From positions 1 to 45,838 of the forward strand of contig JBNGIQ010006822.1 in the NCBI GenBank assembly GCA_049999765.1: a stretch of 45,838 nucleotides of DNA. The letters run 5' to 3'. Numbering within the stretch: position 1 is the stretch's first letter; each line of letters begins with the position of its first letter. A program made the translations under genes and the position numbers. The notes below the pieces were generated by a model that saw only the letters and a list, made by a program, of their open reading frames with translations, did not search any database and had not been told where the DNA came from. Positions 1 to 11,000 of the stretch are shown piece after piece. The stretch comes from Phaeoceros laevis. Its lineage: Eukaryota; Anthocerotophyta; Anthocerotopsida; Notothyladales.

Positions 1-1
1 A

Positions 2-1320
2 CCGAAGGAGGCCATACGACTCTACCGGGAGATGCGTAGGTCAGGAGTGCAGGCGAATGATATTACGTCTTTGTAGCTGCCCTTCAAGCTTGTGCATTTG
101 CCGCCGACTTGGAATCTGGCAGAAAAGTGCACTCTGATGTGTTGCACAGTGGCAATTCTACTAACTTGTATGTTGGCAGCTGCCTGGTGGACATGTATGC
201 AAAATGTGGTGAGCTGGAAGGTGCACGCCAGGTTTTTGGCAGCATGGCCACAAAGGATGTGGTGACATGGACAGCGCTGATCGCCGGGCATGCACAGCAA
301 GGTCTCGGCCAAGAGGCGCTTTTTGTGTATGGACAAATGGAGAAGGTGGGCCTCAATTTGGCTAACGATGTTACTTTTGCTTGCCTTCTGAAGGCTTGTG
401 CAAGCACTGGTGCCTTGCAGAAGGGCAGGCAGCTTCACTCACAGATTATCAAAAGGGGTCTTCTGGATAACGTAGTGGTGGGCACCTGCCTGGTGGACAT
501 GTATGCAAAATGTGGTGAGCTGGAAGATGCGCGCCAGGTTTTTGACAGCATGGACACAAAGAATGTGGTGACATGGAATGCTCTGATTGCTGGGTATGCA
601 CAGCAAGGACTCGGCCAAGAGGCGCTTGTTGTGTATGGACAAATGGAGGAGGCGGGCCTCATTCTGGCTAACCATGTTACTTTTAGTTGCCTTCTAAAGG
701 TGTGTGCAAGCACTGCTGCCTTGCAGAAGGGCAGGGAGCTGCACTCAAAGATTGTCAAAAGAGGTCTGCTGGATGATGTAGTGGTGGGCAACTGCCTGGT
801 GGACATGTATGCAAAATGTGGCGAGCTAGAAGATGCGCGCCAGGTTTTTGACAGCATGGATACAAAGGATGTGGTGACATGGAATGCCCTGATTGCCGGG
901 TATGGAAAATGTGATGAAGGTCGCAAGGCACTAGCTTGTTCTGAAGAGATGTTAGTTGCCGGTGTTCATCTTAATGATGTTACTTTTACTTGCCTTCTGG
1001 TAGCATGCAGTCATGAGGGACTGTCAACGAGGGTCGCAAACTCTTGGATTCCATGGCTGAACAGCATGGCATCAAACCTACTATTGAGCATTACACCTGC
1101 ATGATTGATCTCCTTGGGTGTGCTGGCCAATTAGATGAGGCAGAGAAGATGCTACTATCATGTGAAGGCCAAAGTAATGTGGTGGGCTTGACGTCTTTGT
1201 TGAATGCCTGCAAAAGTCACGGGGATATAGAGAGGGCTGTGTGGTGTTTTGAAAGCATTGTTAGGCTGGACCCTCAAATGGCGTCTGCCTATGTGCTCAT
1301 GGCCAGTGCTCAGGTGCGAG
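2..1320 (+). pseudogene. PLS-class pentatricopeptide repeat (PPR) gene, 3' part, frameshifted
   Basis: PPR proteins of this class bind organellar RNA, usually for C-to-U editing or processing. The reading starts before the window in frame 2, must shift at about 68-73 to frame 1 (open 73-1104), and shifts again near 1023 to the frame open at 1044-1367. Repeated VDMYAKCGELEDARQVFDS and VVTWNALIAGYAQQGLGQEA motifs define at least three near-identical 102-residue units, whose nucleotide starts lie exactly 306 bp apart (181, 487, 793). The end has the usual IEHYTCMIDLLG, LLNACKSHGDIE and AYVLMA stretches leading into the E domain. It then diverges abruptly near 1305 with no E+/DYW domain, unless an intron starts at the CAG/GTGCGA there. 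Each shift equals one missing base, so this is either a pseudogene or a functional gene with sequence errors. Family assignment is sure; integrity is not. Confidence 0.85.
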
Positions 1321-1327
1321 TGCGAGA

Positions 1328-1447
1328 GATTGTGGTCTGTCTCTTGGGTGTGAATGTGCTTACTTAACTCGATCCCCGTCAAATTGAGATTGTTGTCTTT
1401 CTCTTGGGGTGAATGTGCGTGCGTAACTCTATCCCTATCGAACTGAG
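1328..1447. repeat. 60-bp direct tandem duplication
   Basis: Two adjacent imperfect copies, 1328-1387 and 1388-1447, both start GATTGTxGTCT and carry TCTTGGG(T)GTGAATGTGC and a CGATCCCC/CTATCCCT core. They lie directly after the truncated PPR reading frame. No coding role is seen. Confidence 0.8.
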
Positions 1448-2064
1448 ACACGGACCGGGATCGCTGACACTGATCCACCACGTATCAGAACGCATGATCA
1501 GAATGATGTGTCTGCTCCTATACTGAAAAGAACGGGAGCTGATTGGAAGTGAGATTAGGGGCATCTTCCAGTGAATACCCGGGCAATTTGAACATATTGC
1601 ACGAGGCCAGGGAGCCTGTGACGGTGAAGGTAATTCCTGTCGAAAACATCGATGCAAGCCTGTAGTCCTATCCAGTTCTACTATCTGACATGTATTCCGT
1701 CGTAATTCCTTTGTAGTTGCTCTCGTCATGCCTAGGGTGCGTTTATAGAGGCGCATTCCGTTAGTAAACAGTAAGCCAGTCATCCCGGGTGTGAAGCCTG
1801 TAGCTCGTCTACGTTCTCCCTTCTGCATAACAGATTCTCGGTTCGGCAAATCTCGAACAGGTTAATCTGCAATGTCTTCAAGACAACTAGAAACTAGTGT
1901 GCCCGTGTGAAGAAAGTGGTGTGCACTCTCCCTACCATAGTAAAAGTAGTTCTTTATCAGCTTTCATAAACCGTTACTCACCACCTCTTGCACGAAGGAA
2001 CTCTTGTCAACGCCTTCAAGCCGAGCGAAACTAGTATACTCGTCAAAACAAAATTGCACAGCCA
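1448..2064. other. Intergenic stretch
   Basis: About 600 bp between the PPR remnant and the 3' end of the enoyl-ACP reductase gene. I see no coding exon, RNA gene or obvious repeat. It should include the reductase 3' UTR, transcribed on the minus strand. Confidence 0.5.
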
Positions 2065-4341
2065 TTAAGCTGCAACAATGGCTTTCTCAGCAGGTAGAGC
2101 TGTGGCTTCCTTAGAAACACTTCGACTGTCAACCGCCAGACCCATTGAATGAAGCCCGTTGTCCACATAGATAACAGTTCCAGTTATTGAAGACGCTAAA
2201 TTGGATGCCAGGAACGCAGCAGCATTGCCAACATCACCTGTGCCATCAAAAGGACAGGTGAAGACCAGACCTCAGACAAGTTGTCGCCAGAGTTCCAAAA
2301 CAATCTCAGCCGTTCATTGTGTTGCATAATACATGACGTTGAACAAAATTAGAGCTTCAGTACCTGCTTCCAGCTCTTTCTGAAGTGGAGCATTTGCCGT
2401 TGAGTAATTCATCATGTCATCAATAAAACCAATTGCCTTGGCAGCTCTACTTCGTAGTGGCCCTAAAGACAAAGGACACTGTTACCACAGCAAACCAAGG
2501 ACAAGGGACTTATTAGACCATTCCCTCATAAGAGACAAACATTACCGGCAGAGATGGTGTTGACTCGGATATTGTATTTCCTCCCAGCTTCAAAGGCAAG
2601 GACCTGCATCAAACGATGAGATAACATGAAAAAGTCCAGGACAACATAGACCTCATCCACTCACTGCCAGAGCTCATCTACAGCTCTGCTAAACATACCC
2701 TTGTGTCGCTCTCAAGAGCTGCTTTTGCTGAGCTCATTCCACCTCCATATCTGTAAAATGCAGGTACAGTTCTCATTGGAAGGCCACAGCAACTAAGCTG
2801 GTTGATTTAATGATAGAATGAGGGCTGCAACGCACCCTGGTATAGCTCGTTCGGAAGCAAGGTAGGTCAGTGAGATTGAGGCACCACCTGCCACAACCAG
2901 ACGAGAAACCTCCTGTGAGACAGATTCAAGTTAGTCTTCAGAGGTGCGACCCACCTTACATACCTGGATTAATAAAAGGTGCGAAGTACTTCAGGAGTGA
3001 GACAAATGAATAGGCTGAAGCAGACATTGCTGCCAGATAACCCTTGCGTGAAGTCTCCAGAAGCGGTTTTGTTACCTGGCCAACAGACAGCACAACGAAC
3101 AACCATCGGAAGGACTGCAATTGGATAATTCTAACCACAATGATATAGGCTCTGAAAATTATCACCTCTGGTCCATTGGCTAGTGAGTGTACTAGGATGT
3201 CAATGCTTCCATAGTCTTTCTTCACCTTTTCAGCAAGTTCCTGCACACACAGATCAAAGCCATGTGACGACCGTTATGTTTGATGATTTTGATAAGAAGG
3301 TCCTAGCAGTAGTCGCAATTAAATTTTCAAGTGGCAAGCACGAGACTTTTAAGATACAAATGAATCTGCCAGTGCACGCCTAAACCACATACCGACCTGA
3401 ACAGTCCAGCCAGTTGCTCCTGCGTATCTCTTGTTGTTCAAGATCTGCAGAAAAACGTGCCAGGTAAGATATCCAGTAGGGGTAGCAAGGGTGTCTAGAG
3501 ATTCTGCAGGTATTAAAAGCACACTTACTTCTTCCGGTACATCATCCAAGGTGTCAAAGACGGCATCCATCGGGTAAACTTTGGCAAACTCCAAAAGTGA
3601 TCCATTGGGAAGCCTGCCACAAAATCCAAAAGGTGACCGTAAGACCACTAAACCTCCAGAATAACTGCAGGAAAATCTTGAAACGGAGTTAGTTGCAAGT
3701 ATTTTACACTCTTGATTCATCAAACTTGCCACGCCTCAGACTTGTCTCGAAAATGTTAAGCGCCTGTGACATGCCCGTGTTTGAAACAGAAGTTCCTGAA
3801 AAATTTTCCACTGCAAGAGAGCTCCTCAATAGGTTGGAGAGGCAAGTACCGGAACCCATGTGCCCACTAAGATTTCAGCTCCAGCTGCGGCAAGAGCCTT
3901 GGCAATTGCCCACCCAAATCCTTGGTCGTCAGCGATGCCGGCGATGAATGCTCTTTTTCCTAAAAATCCGCGTATGGACAAGTGTCAGTCGCACTGAACA
4001 AACAACCAAATATTTGTGAACCATGCAGAAGGACAAAAATAACCTCGGAGATCTATCTGCAGTCCTCCTGAGACGGACCCTACTCCGTTTGAGGATGCCG
4101 CAGCCTGCGCAGGCTTTTGGTGCCCATCAGCAGCCTTGCTGCTGATCAATCTGGCAGCCTTTCCGAAAGACCGCGAGCCTGGGAAGAGCGACGATGAACC
4201 TCTCAGCCTCTCGGAGGACAGATTCGACCAGACCTTGTGGCAGGCCTTCTGCTGCGGGGAGGCGGCAGCGGAGGCGCTCACAGTCTGCACCGCCGACGAG
4301 GCAACCCGGGTGACTGCGCCAGACACAGCTACGGCTGCCAT
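2065..4341 (-). CDS. MOD1: Plastid enoyl-[acyl-carrier-protein] reductase (NADH), 12 exons
   Basis: Catalyses the last reductive step of each plastid fatty-acid elongation cycle: trans-2-enoyl-ACP plus NADH to acyl-ACP. Exons read on the minus strand: 4341-4044, 3959-3850, 3763-3708, 3613-3529, 3444-3397, 3240-3166, 3075-2964, 2887-2836, 2750-2699, 2603-2546, 2462-2364, 2237-2065. All have GT/AG borders, the phases match, and the sum is 1218 nt (405 aa). The start MAAVAVSG opens a Ser/Ala-rich transit-peptide-like leader of about 80 residues. Then come [14 protein letters not shown] and [14 protein letters not shown] (nucleotide-binding fold), [28 protein letters not shown], and the catalytic Tyr/Lys segments [17 protein letters not shown] and MSSAKAAL. 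It ends with [15 protein letters not shown]. The order and length match plant FabI-type reductases. In-frame ATGs upstream (4368, 4416) exist; 4341 is preferred because the transit-like leader begins there. It shares a 157-bp divergent promoter with the ODR4 gene. Confidence 0.93.
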
Positions 4342-4498
4342 TTTGTAGGATACAACGTTTCTCAGCATAAACCACGGGTCCACGGGTGGAGTCCAAAAGC
4401 TAAAATATTCCCGCACAAAATTTATAAGTTCGTTTCACGATGTTCATTCGACCTGAAGTAGACCTGCTGTAGCCTGTGCGAGATCTCGACGCGTGAAT
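4342..4498. promoter_or_regulatory. Bidirectional promoter / 5' leader region, 157 bp
   Basis: The start codons of the enoyl-ACP reductase (minus) and ODR4 (plus) genes are 157 bp apart and point away from each other, so both promoters and 5' UTRs must fit here or overlap the opposite transcript. I see no clear TATA box placed for either gene. The function is inferred from position only. Confidence 0.55.
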
Positions 4499-7109
4499 AT
4501 GGTGCGCACGGTGGCTGCGGAGCAAGCACAGGTGGAATCATTTGTGGACTCTCTGTTCGAGTCTGGCCACTCTGTTCAGGTGGGATGGAGGATCGGCATT
4601 CTGAGGCAACTTTTCAGTGATAAGGAGTTTCTTGGCTGAAAGGTGATCGTGGTTGCAGGTAGGGCTTCTCGTAGGGAGGCTCGGAGTTGGGTCGGCTCGG
4701 GACTTTGTTTTTGCCCTGATCCCAACCCCACAGAACGATGGGGAAGACCCGGCAACAGTGGCTTCCTCCAGTACAGAGAGTAGGGGGGGACGGAAAGGCG
4801 GCAAGGGGAAACCTGCTGTGGACTCTTCCTCTATTCAGATTGATGTCGAGTGGGTGGCAGAGCATGCCAGGCAGGTGAGGCCCGTTGGGATGTCCGAACT
4901 TGCTTGTCCCGAGCTACTGTGGAACCGGTAGAAGGAAGGACTCCCTGGAATTAATATGCTCTGGCCATGTCTTATCCAGGTGTCAAGGATGCTTATTGGA
5001 GGCATGCATGTTGTGGGAATCTACGTCTTTGGCACCGAGGGGGCGTTTAAGAACTCTCAGTTAGTGCTTTGGGAGGTAAGCGGTGTTTTGTTCCAATTGC
5101 CTGCATGGGAGCGAAAAATTTGTAGTTCATGACCACAGTCTCTTGGACTTATGTTCAACAAACATGCTGACAACTTTAGGTTGTGAAAGTAATAACAGGA
5201 GACAAAAACGCATATCACAAGGAAACAATTGCTTATTGGTCGCCCTTGTTCTCAAGGACAGGTTGTGCGAGCAGTGGCAGCCTCGATGTCCGTAGAGTTG
5301 CAAGGAAGTGAAATTATGGACATGCTATTGTTGCATATCTCTTCCAGCCCGAGAAGGTGTACTTCTTGGCCCGACTTTCGTGGAGGATTTTGTTCACATG
5401 TTTCACGGACTTTTCATCGCCTGCACTGCTCTGTTCATCCAGCTCAATTAGAATGGTGAAATGTGGACTAGGTTGTCGTGCCGAAGCTGTTCATTGGAGT
5501 CGAGCTTTTCCTCAACCTTGCTTAGACCCTGTGAATGGAAGCTGCAAAAAAACGTAGGAGCAAACCTGCAGTATTTCTCAGCATCATATCGGTTTAACTT
5601 CAGGTATCTTTTGCAACCTTGGAACCTCTTAGAGATGTCATCCTCCTGTTTCTTAACCTAGTTGTTAATCCGTGGAGATTATGATTACCTATGGTTTACA
5701 AAACGAAATGTTGCTTTGGGATAGGATACCAGTGACACAAGAAGGCAAGCAGGCACGCAAGTCATTGAAGGATACCATATTGGCTTCCATTTCACTGGAG
5801 GCTACACGCTTGAAGGCTGCCAGGGCCTTACTTAATGGTCTTCTAGTATGTCTACCAACCTGCTGTTGCAAGTAATCCCACTATCTCCAGTCGTTCTGGA
5901 ATGATGATGTTGGGCATTCTGAGAAGGCCTCCTGGATAACCTTCCTCTGATCACTATTTGGATATTGCAGGCCGATCCAGATGCAGATGTGCGTTTGGAC
6001 AGCACTAGAGACAAGCCTCATTTGGTTGATCTTCTTCTCCCATTGGATATCACTAACCAACCACAAGGTGAGTGATATGTCCATAGGCTGGAACTATTTG
6101 TGCACCCTGTGGATCAGACTACAACTTGGAAGCTGCTATTTGTCTGTCTAGTAATGGCGCCAATGAGGTTGTTGTTCCAGGTGTTGTAAATGGTCGGAAA
6201 GTGGATGGTCTTCTTAGTCTGAGCGGGACTGTGAGTGCTCGAGCTGTTGGGTACACCAAGGAACCTTTATCTCGAGTCATCGCATACCTGAAGGTCCTCT
6301 TCTTCTTCTTCTTCAGCATGTGCAGGACTCTTTGGTTTTGGCACATACTGAAACGGGCTGTCTTTGAATTGTGAAACTTCTTTTCCCCTTTTTACAGGAT
6401 GATATTATTGCAAGCTTGAGGTCTCGACTAGAGCTCCTATGTGAGGATGCAGCTGATGGCGATTACAGTGCCAAGACTAGGCCTCTAGAGCAGCTTCTGA
6501 CAGCAAGGAACATGTGAGTCGTCTTGTGCTCTGACAGGTCAATGGGGCAGTGAGTCGGAATGTAACACATCTTACGGTATGTTTTGCAGTCCTGCTTCGC
6601 CAGATTATGCATGCTGTGCTCTGCCAGAGCGAGTGTTCATACCATGGCACGATGGCGCTGTGGTCTGTGATTACCTGCTACCAAATGAAACTTTGCAGGT
6701 ATCCTTCTCCCAAGTCCTGGCATTCTCCCTTGGGCCTTGGAGCCCTTACTCATTGCCTGCCTCCCCATCATTGTGGTCTAAATGTGCTGGACTGTCGTTT
6801 CTGAAGCAGGATGTCAAGGACAGATGTGCAGAGTTGCTTGGAATGAACGATCTCCGGATATCGGAAATTTTACAACCGGAAGTGCTTGCCTCAACGACTT
6901 CACGGAGCACCCTTCAATTTGAGAAGAAACTAGACTCATGTACACCACCACCCCTGGATCCGAGTTCGGCACGGAGTCCTGATGCTGTTATCAACTCCTC
7001 CAGCCAGTCACATACCAAGCAGACAGAATCAATCTCTTACATCGTCTTACTAGCCACTGTGTTGACGCTATTTCTGTCATTCGTGCTGGCTTTCTTTTGG
7101 GCCAGATGA
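4499..7109 (+). CDS. ODR4: ODR4-like membrane protein, 11 exons
   Basis: ODR-4 family proteins are ER membrane factors; in animals they help deliver or process membrane proteins with UFSP2. Exons: 4499-4579, 4659-4874, 4980-5075, 5262-5356, 5472-5603, 5725-5845, 5971-6067, 6118-6293, 6398-6513, 6590-6698, 6810-7109; total 1539 nt (512 aa), all phases consistent. Family landmarks: MVRTVAAEQAQVESF at the start, FVFALIPTPQNDGEDP, DVEWVAEHARQVSRMLIGG, LLLHISSSPRRLSCRSCSL, LRPCEWKLQKN, LKAARALLNGLL, LVDLLLPLDI, DDIIASLRSRLELLCEDA, and a single C-terminal membrane helix (SYIVLLATVLTLFLSFVLAF). An alternative acceptor at about 5180 also starts GTTGTG but breaks the family pattern. Divergent from the plastid reductase gene, with no obvious functional link. 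I recognise the family from memory. Confidence 0.88.
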
Positions 7110-8027
7110 AACTTTTTGCTGCGTCAGGCAATATGAGCCACAAAGGCGCGGCCTATTTGTGAGTCAATGTGAGCTAATGTGAGTCAAATTGACTCAATGC
7201 GAGGAGATGTTGCGAAATGCAATCAAATGTGAGATGTCGCGAAATGTACTCTACTGTCTCTACAGTACATGCCTCCCCGGCGCACCAACTCCACACCAGA
7301 GAGTTCGTGCCTGTTGGAAAGGTGGACGGTGGACCCCGAAATAAAAGACAAGCCATCTTCTGAGTCAAGTTCTGACTTGGCAAGACTTGGGCCACATGGC
7401 GTGACAAAATACACGACGGTTTCTTTTCAACTCTGTTCGAACGTACCTGGTCAGCGCAAGACGACCTTACTGGCATCCAGTAGTGTAGCTGCTAGGCACC
7501 TTCGCCGCACTTCAAACAGTCGGATAACTTCACACACACGCTGGAGCGTCGACTAAGTCTCCTGTTACTGTGCATCCTAGCGTTGCGCTGACCTGTTGAA
7601 ACCGCGTCAAATGTTCGAGCTGAAAGCCAAGGAGCTCGCAGCCTGATGAATGCAGGCGCTGACGGTTGGCGAGCCGCAGTGAGCAAAGATCTCGGGTTTG
7701 ATTGGTTTTGTTGATCCGGATGGTAAGCCACGTTTCTGTGAGTTCTAAGATTCAATGCACAGCTAGCGGGCATATGTGGACTGGAGGCTCGGCTGTTGAA
7801 GAATGGACTTTGTGTGCTGTACTATCTGCAGGTCTCGGCGGTGGCTGAGGAGATTTCACGGTAGCATCGGCTGTTGGTGAATGCGCAAGACTTGGTTAGT
7901 TCGTAGGATGGATTCAAGCTTGTCCTTTTCCGGATGCATCTGATTCAGCTGTGTGGATTATGGCTGACCTGATACCGTGATGTGTAGAAAGGCGGTGAGA
8001 GGGAATAGCGTTTTGAGCAAGCGAGGG
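7110..8027. other. Intergenic / 5' leader region of the large disordered-protein gene
   Basis: No exon recognised. From about 7160 to 7260 there are repeated short words (GTGAGTCAATGTGAG, GCGAAATGYA) and a 17-bp inverted repeat. The rest probably holds the ODR4 3' UTR and the promoter and 5' UTR of the next gene. Confidence 0.5.
7180..7196. promoter_or_regulatory. 17-bp palindrome of two TGAGTCA half sites
   Basis: TGAGTCAAATTGACTCA is a perfect inverted repeat around a central A, with another TGAGTCA about 20 bp upstream. TGAGTCA resembles GCN4/bZIP core sites. Activity is inferred. Confidence 0.4.
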
Positions 8028-11000
8028 ATGGCGGATGGTGAAGTGTATCATTACCAGGGGGAGTATCCTCAGGAGGAGTATCACCACGTGGAGTGCCACC
8101 AGGAGGAGTATGCACAACCCTACTACAACAGCGGGGAGCATCCTGAGTACCACGTGCAGACGGTTGAGCAAAAGACTGAGGAGACCAATTTTTCATTCAA
8201 CCTCTCCATCCAGTTCCAGTCGCAAGATCAAAATGGCGGTCAGGGGCAGCAGCAAGAGCAGTACCAGTACATCCCCTCCAGCAACGACCAGAACCAGGGT
8301 GAGGACCGGTGGCAGTACCAGGAACAGTACCAAGGACACGGTGATCAATTTCAGCAAGCTCAACAAGGCCCACCGCCTCAGCAAGGAGGTCACGCGTACG
8401 CTCGCCCTGCAGCAGCTCAGATTACTTATGCTGTAGCCGCGGCATCGGATGAATCTGACTCTGGCTCCGAGCAGTCTGACTCGGACGACGAGAAGAAATC
8501 GAAGAAATTGAAGGACAAGGAGAAGAAGAAAAAGAGCAAAGACAAAGGTCAGAAGCAGCAGTATGGGACGGCAGCTGGAGGTCCAGAGGCGCAGTACCCT
8601 ATCTCTCAGATGCAGGGTCTGAGTCTGCAAGGAGGGCAAGAACAATATGCTGGCCCTACTGCAAATGAGAACAAGCAGCGTGGTCTGTCTCAGGCCGATG
8701 CTAGCCGGTTCTATCCACCGTCTTTTGAACAGGTACAATCTGTAATTTCCTCAGCTGCAGACATCTACGGCTACGCACCTGCACCCGAGGCCAATGCGTA
8801 TGGTGAGGAGCCCGTCTCGGAGAAGCAGAAGGAGAAGAAGAAAAAGAAAGACAAGGACAAGGACAAGCACAAAGATAAAGAGATCGACCATAAGGGTTCA
8901 CAGTACTTGGGGACTGGTGGTGTACCTGTGCAGCTCCCTGAGGGAGCTGGTTATGGACAACCGGCTACTGCTGGAACCTACCAGGTTCATCCTGCATCGG
9001 AGGTTTATGGGTATGGAAAGGCTTATGGGTATGGGGCAGCTCCTGTGCACGAAGCAGACAAGGAACCCAAGGAGAAGAAATTTAAGGACAAGGAGAAGAA
9101 AAAGGATAAGGAGAAGAAGGACACGGCTGCCACTGGCCCCCAAGTTCAGTATCCTGGTTCTCAGGCCCCTAGTATCTATGCCCCTGGTGGTGTACCGAGT
9201 ACGTACGGTCAGGAGCTTGTGGAGGTTGGAGGTTACCCTCCTGATTCAGCAGTTGGACAGGAGAAATCAAGTTCTGCAGAGGCACCAGCTGTTCCCGATG
9301 TCTATGGTTATGTTGCCACCTCCCTTCAGACAGCTTACAGTGGGGAAGGTGTCAAAGATAAGAGCAAGAAGGAGAAGAAACCGAAGGAGCACGACACAGA
9401 CATTGCTGCCCAGTCTTCTCTCCATGTTCCTCAGGCTGGGGCTGCTGAGGCATATGGCTTTGGCGTTCCGTCTACAGCCTCTGCAGGTCCTGCAGTGGAA
9501 GTATATGGTTTTGGTGCCTCCGTGCCTCAGCAAGGTACATCAGTGGCATCATCCTATGCGATAGAAACCCCTGCAGGTGGACATCAACCACCACCGGAAG
9601 TATACGGTTTAGATGCTTCTGTTCCTCGTACTGCTTTAAGCACCACCGAGCCGAAGATGAAGGAAGCGAAGCCTGACGTTGTTGGTGCTGATGAGATCAA
9701 GTACGAGGAATCGCAGGGTACGAGGAGCGGAGATGGGGTGAAGCTGGAAGATCAGGAGAATTTTTTGTCACAGACTGGACATCCCCAGCAAAGCATAGAC
9801 CCTCGGCTTACGGTTCCTCCCGCTTACCCTGACCATGGCTATAGCACCTTAAAGCTAGTTAGTGCTGGTGCAGAAGCGGCAATTGTTTCTGGAGTTAGCC
9901 CTCCTTTTCCTGTGGGGCAGTTCAATCGGAGTGAGCATGTCATCGAAGGATCATCCAGGGATGCGGAAGCAAAGGAAGCATCAGTTTCCCGTGTGTTGGG
10001 TGCTCTGTCACCACCAAAAGGGTATCACCCTCCTCCTGAGGGATTTCCATTTGGATCTCAGGGAGAGCAGCCAGTGTATGGAGTCACGCATGGTTCAACA
10101 GTGCAAGAACCCAGTGTAGTCCCTGCACAGAATGAAGGGCAGGAAAAGACAGCCAGGGATGTTAAAAACCATCCGCAAGCAGCTGCTCCTCCTGCACTTG
10201 GTGTGCATCCGCCGCATCCACATGCTACATTTGCTCCATATGGTTCCCAAGCTGGCCATTCTTCCAGCTTAGAGCCTATCAAGGAGAAGAAGGACAAGAA
10301 AGAGAAAAGCAAAGATGGAGCCAAGCACGAAGTGTCAGCGAGTGTGTACGGTCCTCCACACCCGGAGTATCCTGGGCCCCATGGTGCACTCCAACAACAT
10401 CCGCCGACTGCCCATGGAAGTGCTGGTGGTTCAAATTTTTCAGCCTCTGGGCACGGAGCCCCTCACGGAGGTTGGCATGAGTCTGTTCCAAACTACCCTG
10501 GATATGGTCCCCAAGGGACCATCTACGAGCATGTCAAGGATGAAAAGAGGAATGGAGAGAGAGCTCCACCTCCAGTTCATCAGTATGCTCAGGCTCAACT
10601 GCCAACAGGCCACCCAGCATATCCTCCTGGCACTGCTACGGGTCACAATGGTCCAACTCAGTTTTACGGGTCAGCAGGTGGTGTACATCAGGCTGATCCT
10701 GGTGGTCCTCCCCAGGCCGCATATGTCAGTGACACCGGCAAGAAGGAGAAGAAGGAAAAGAAGGAGAAGAAGGAGAAGAAGGAGAAAGAACTCTCTGCTC
10801 ACGGGAATCCACCATATGTGGAAGCTCCTCCACAAGCAGGATATCCGCTCACACGACCCGTGTACGGTGCCTCGGATCCTGCTGCTGGCGGTAGCTTGAC
10901 TCCATCATATGGCTTATCTGCTGGTGTGGATCAAGCACATCCAAGCCAATATGCGCAGGGTGGTGCTCCCCAGGTAGCATATGCCGAGGCCGGCAAGGAA

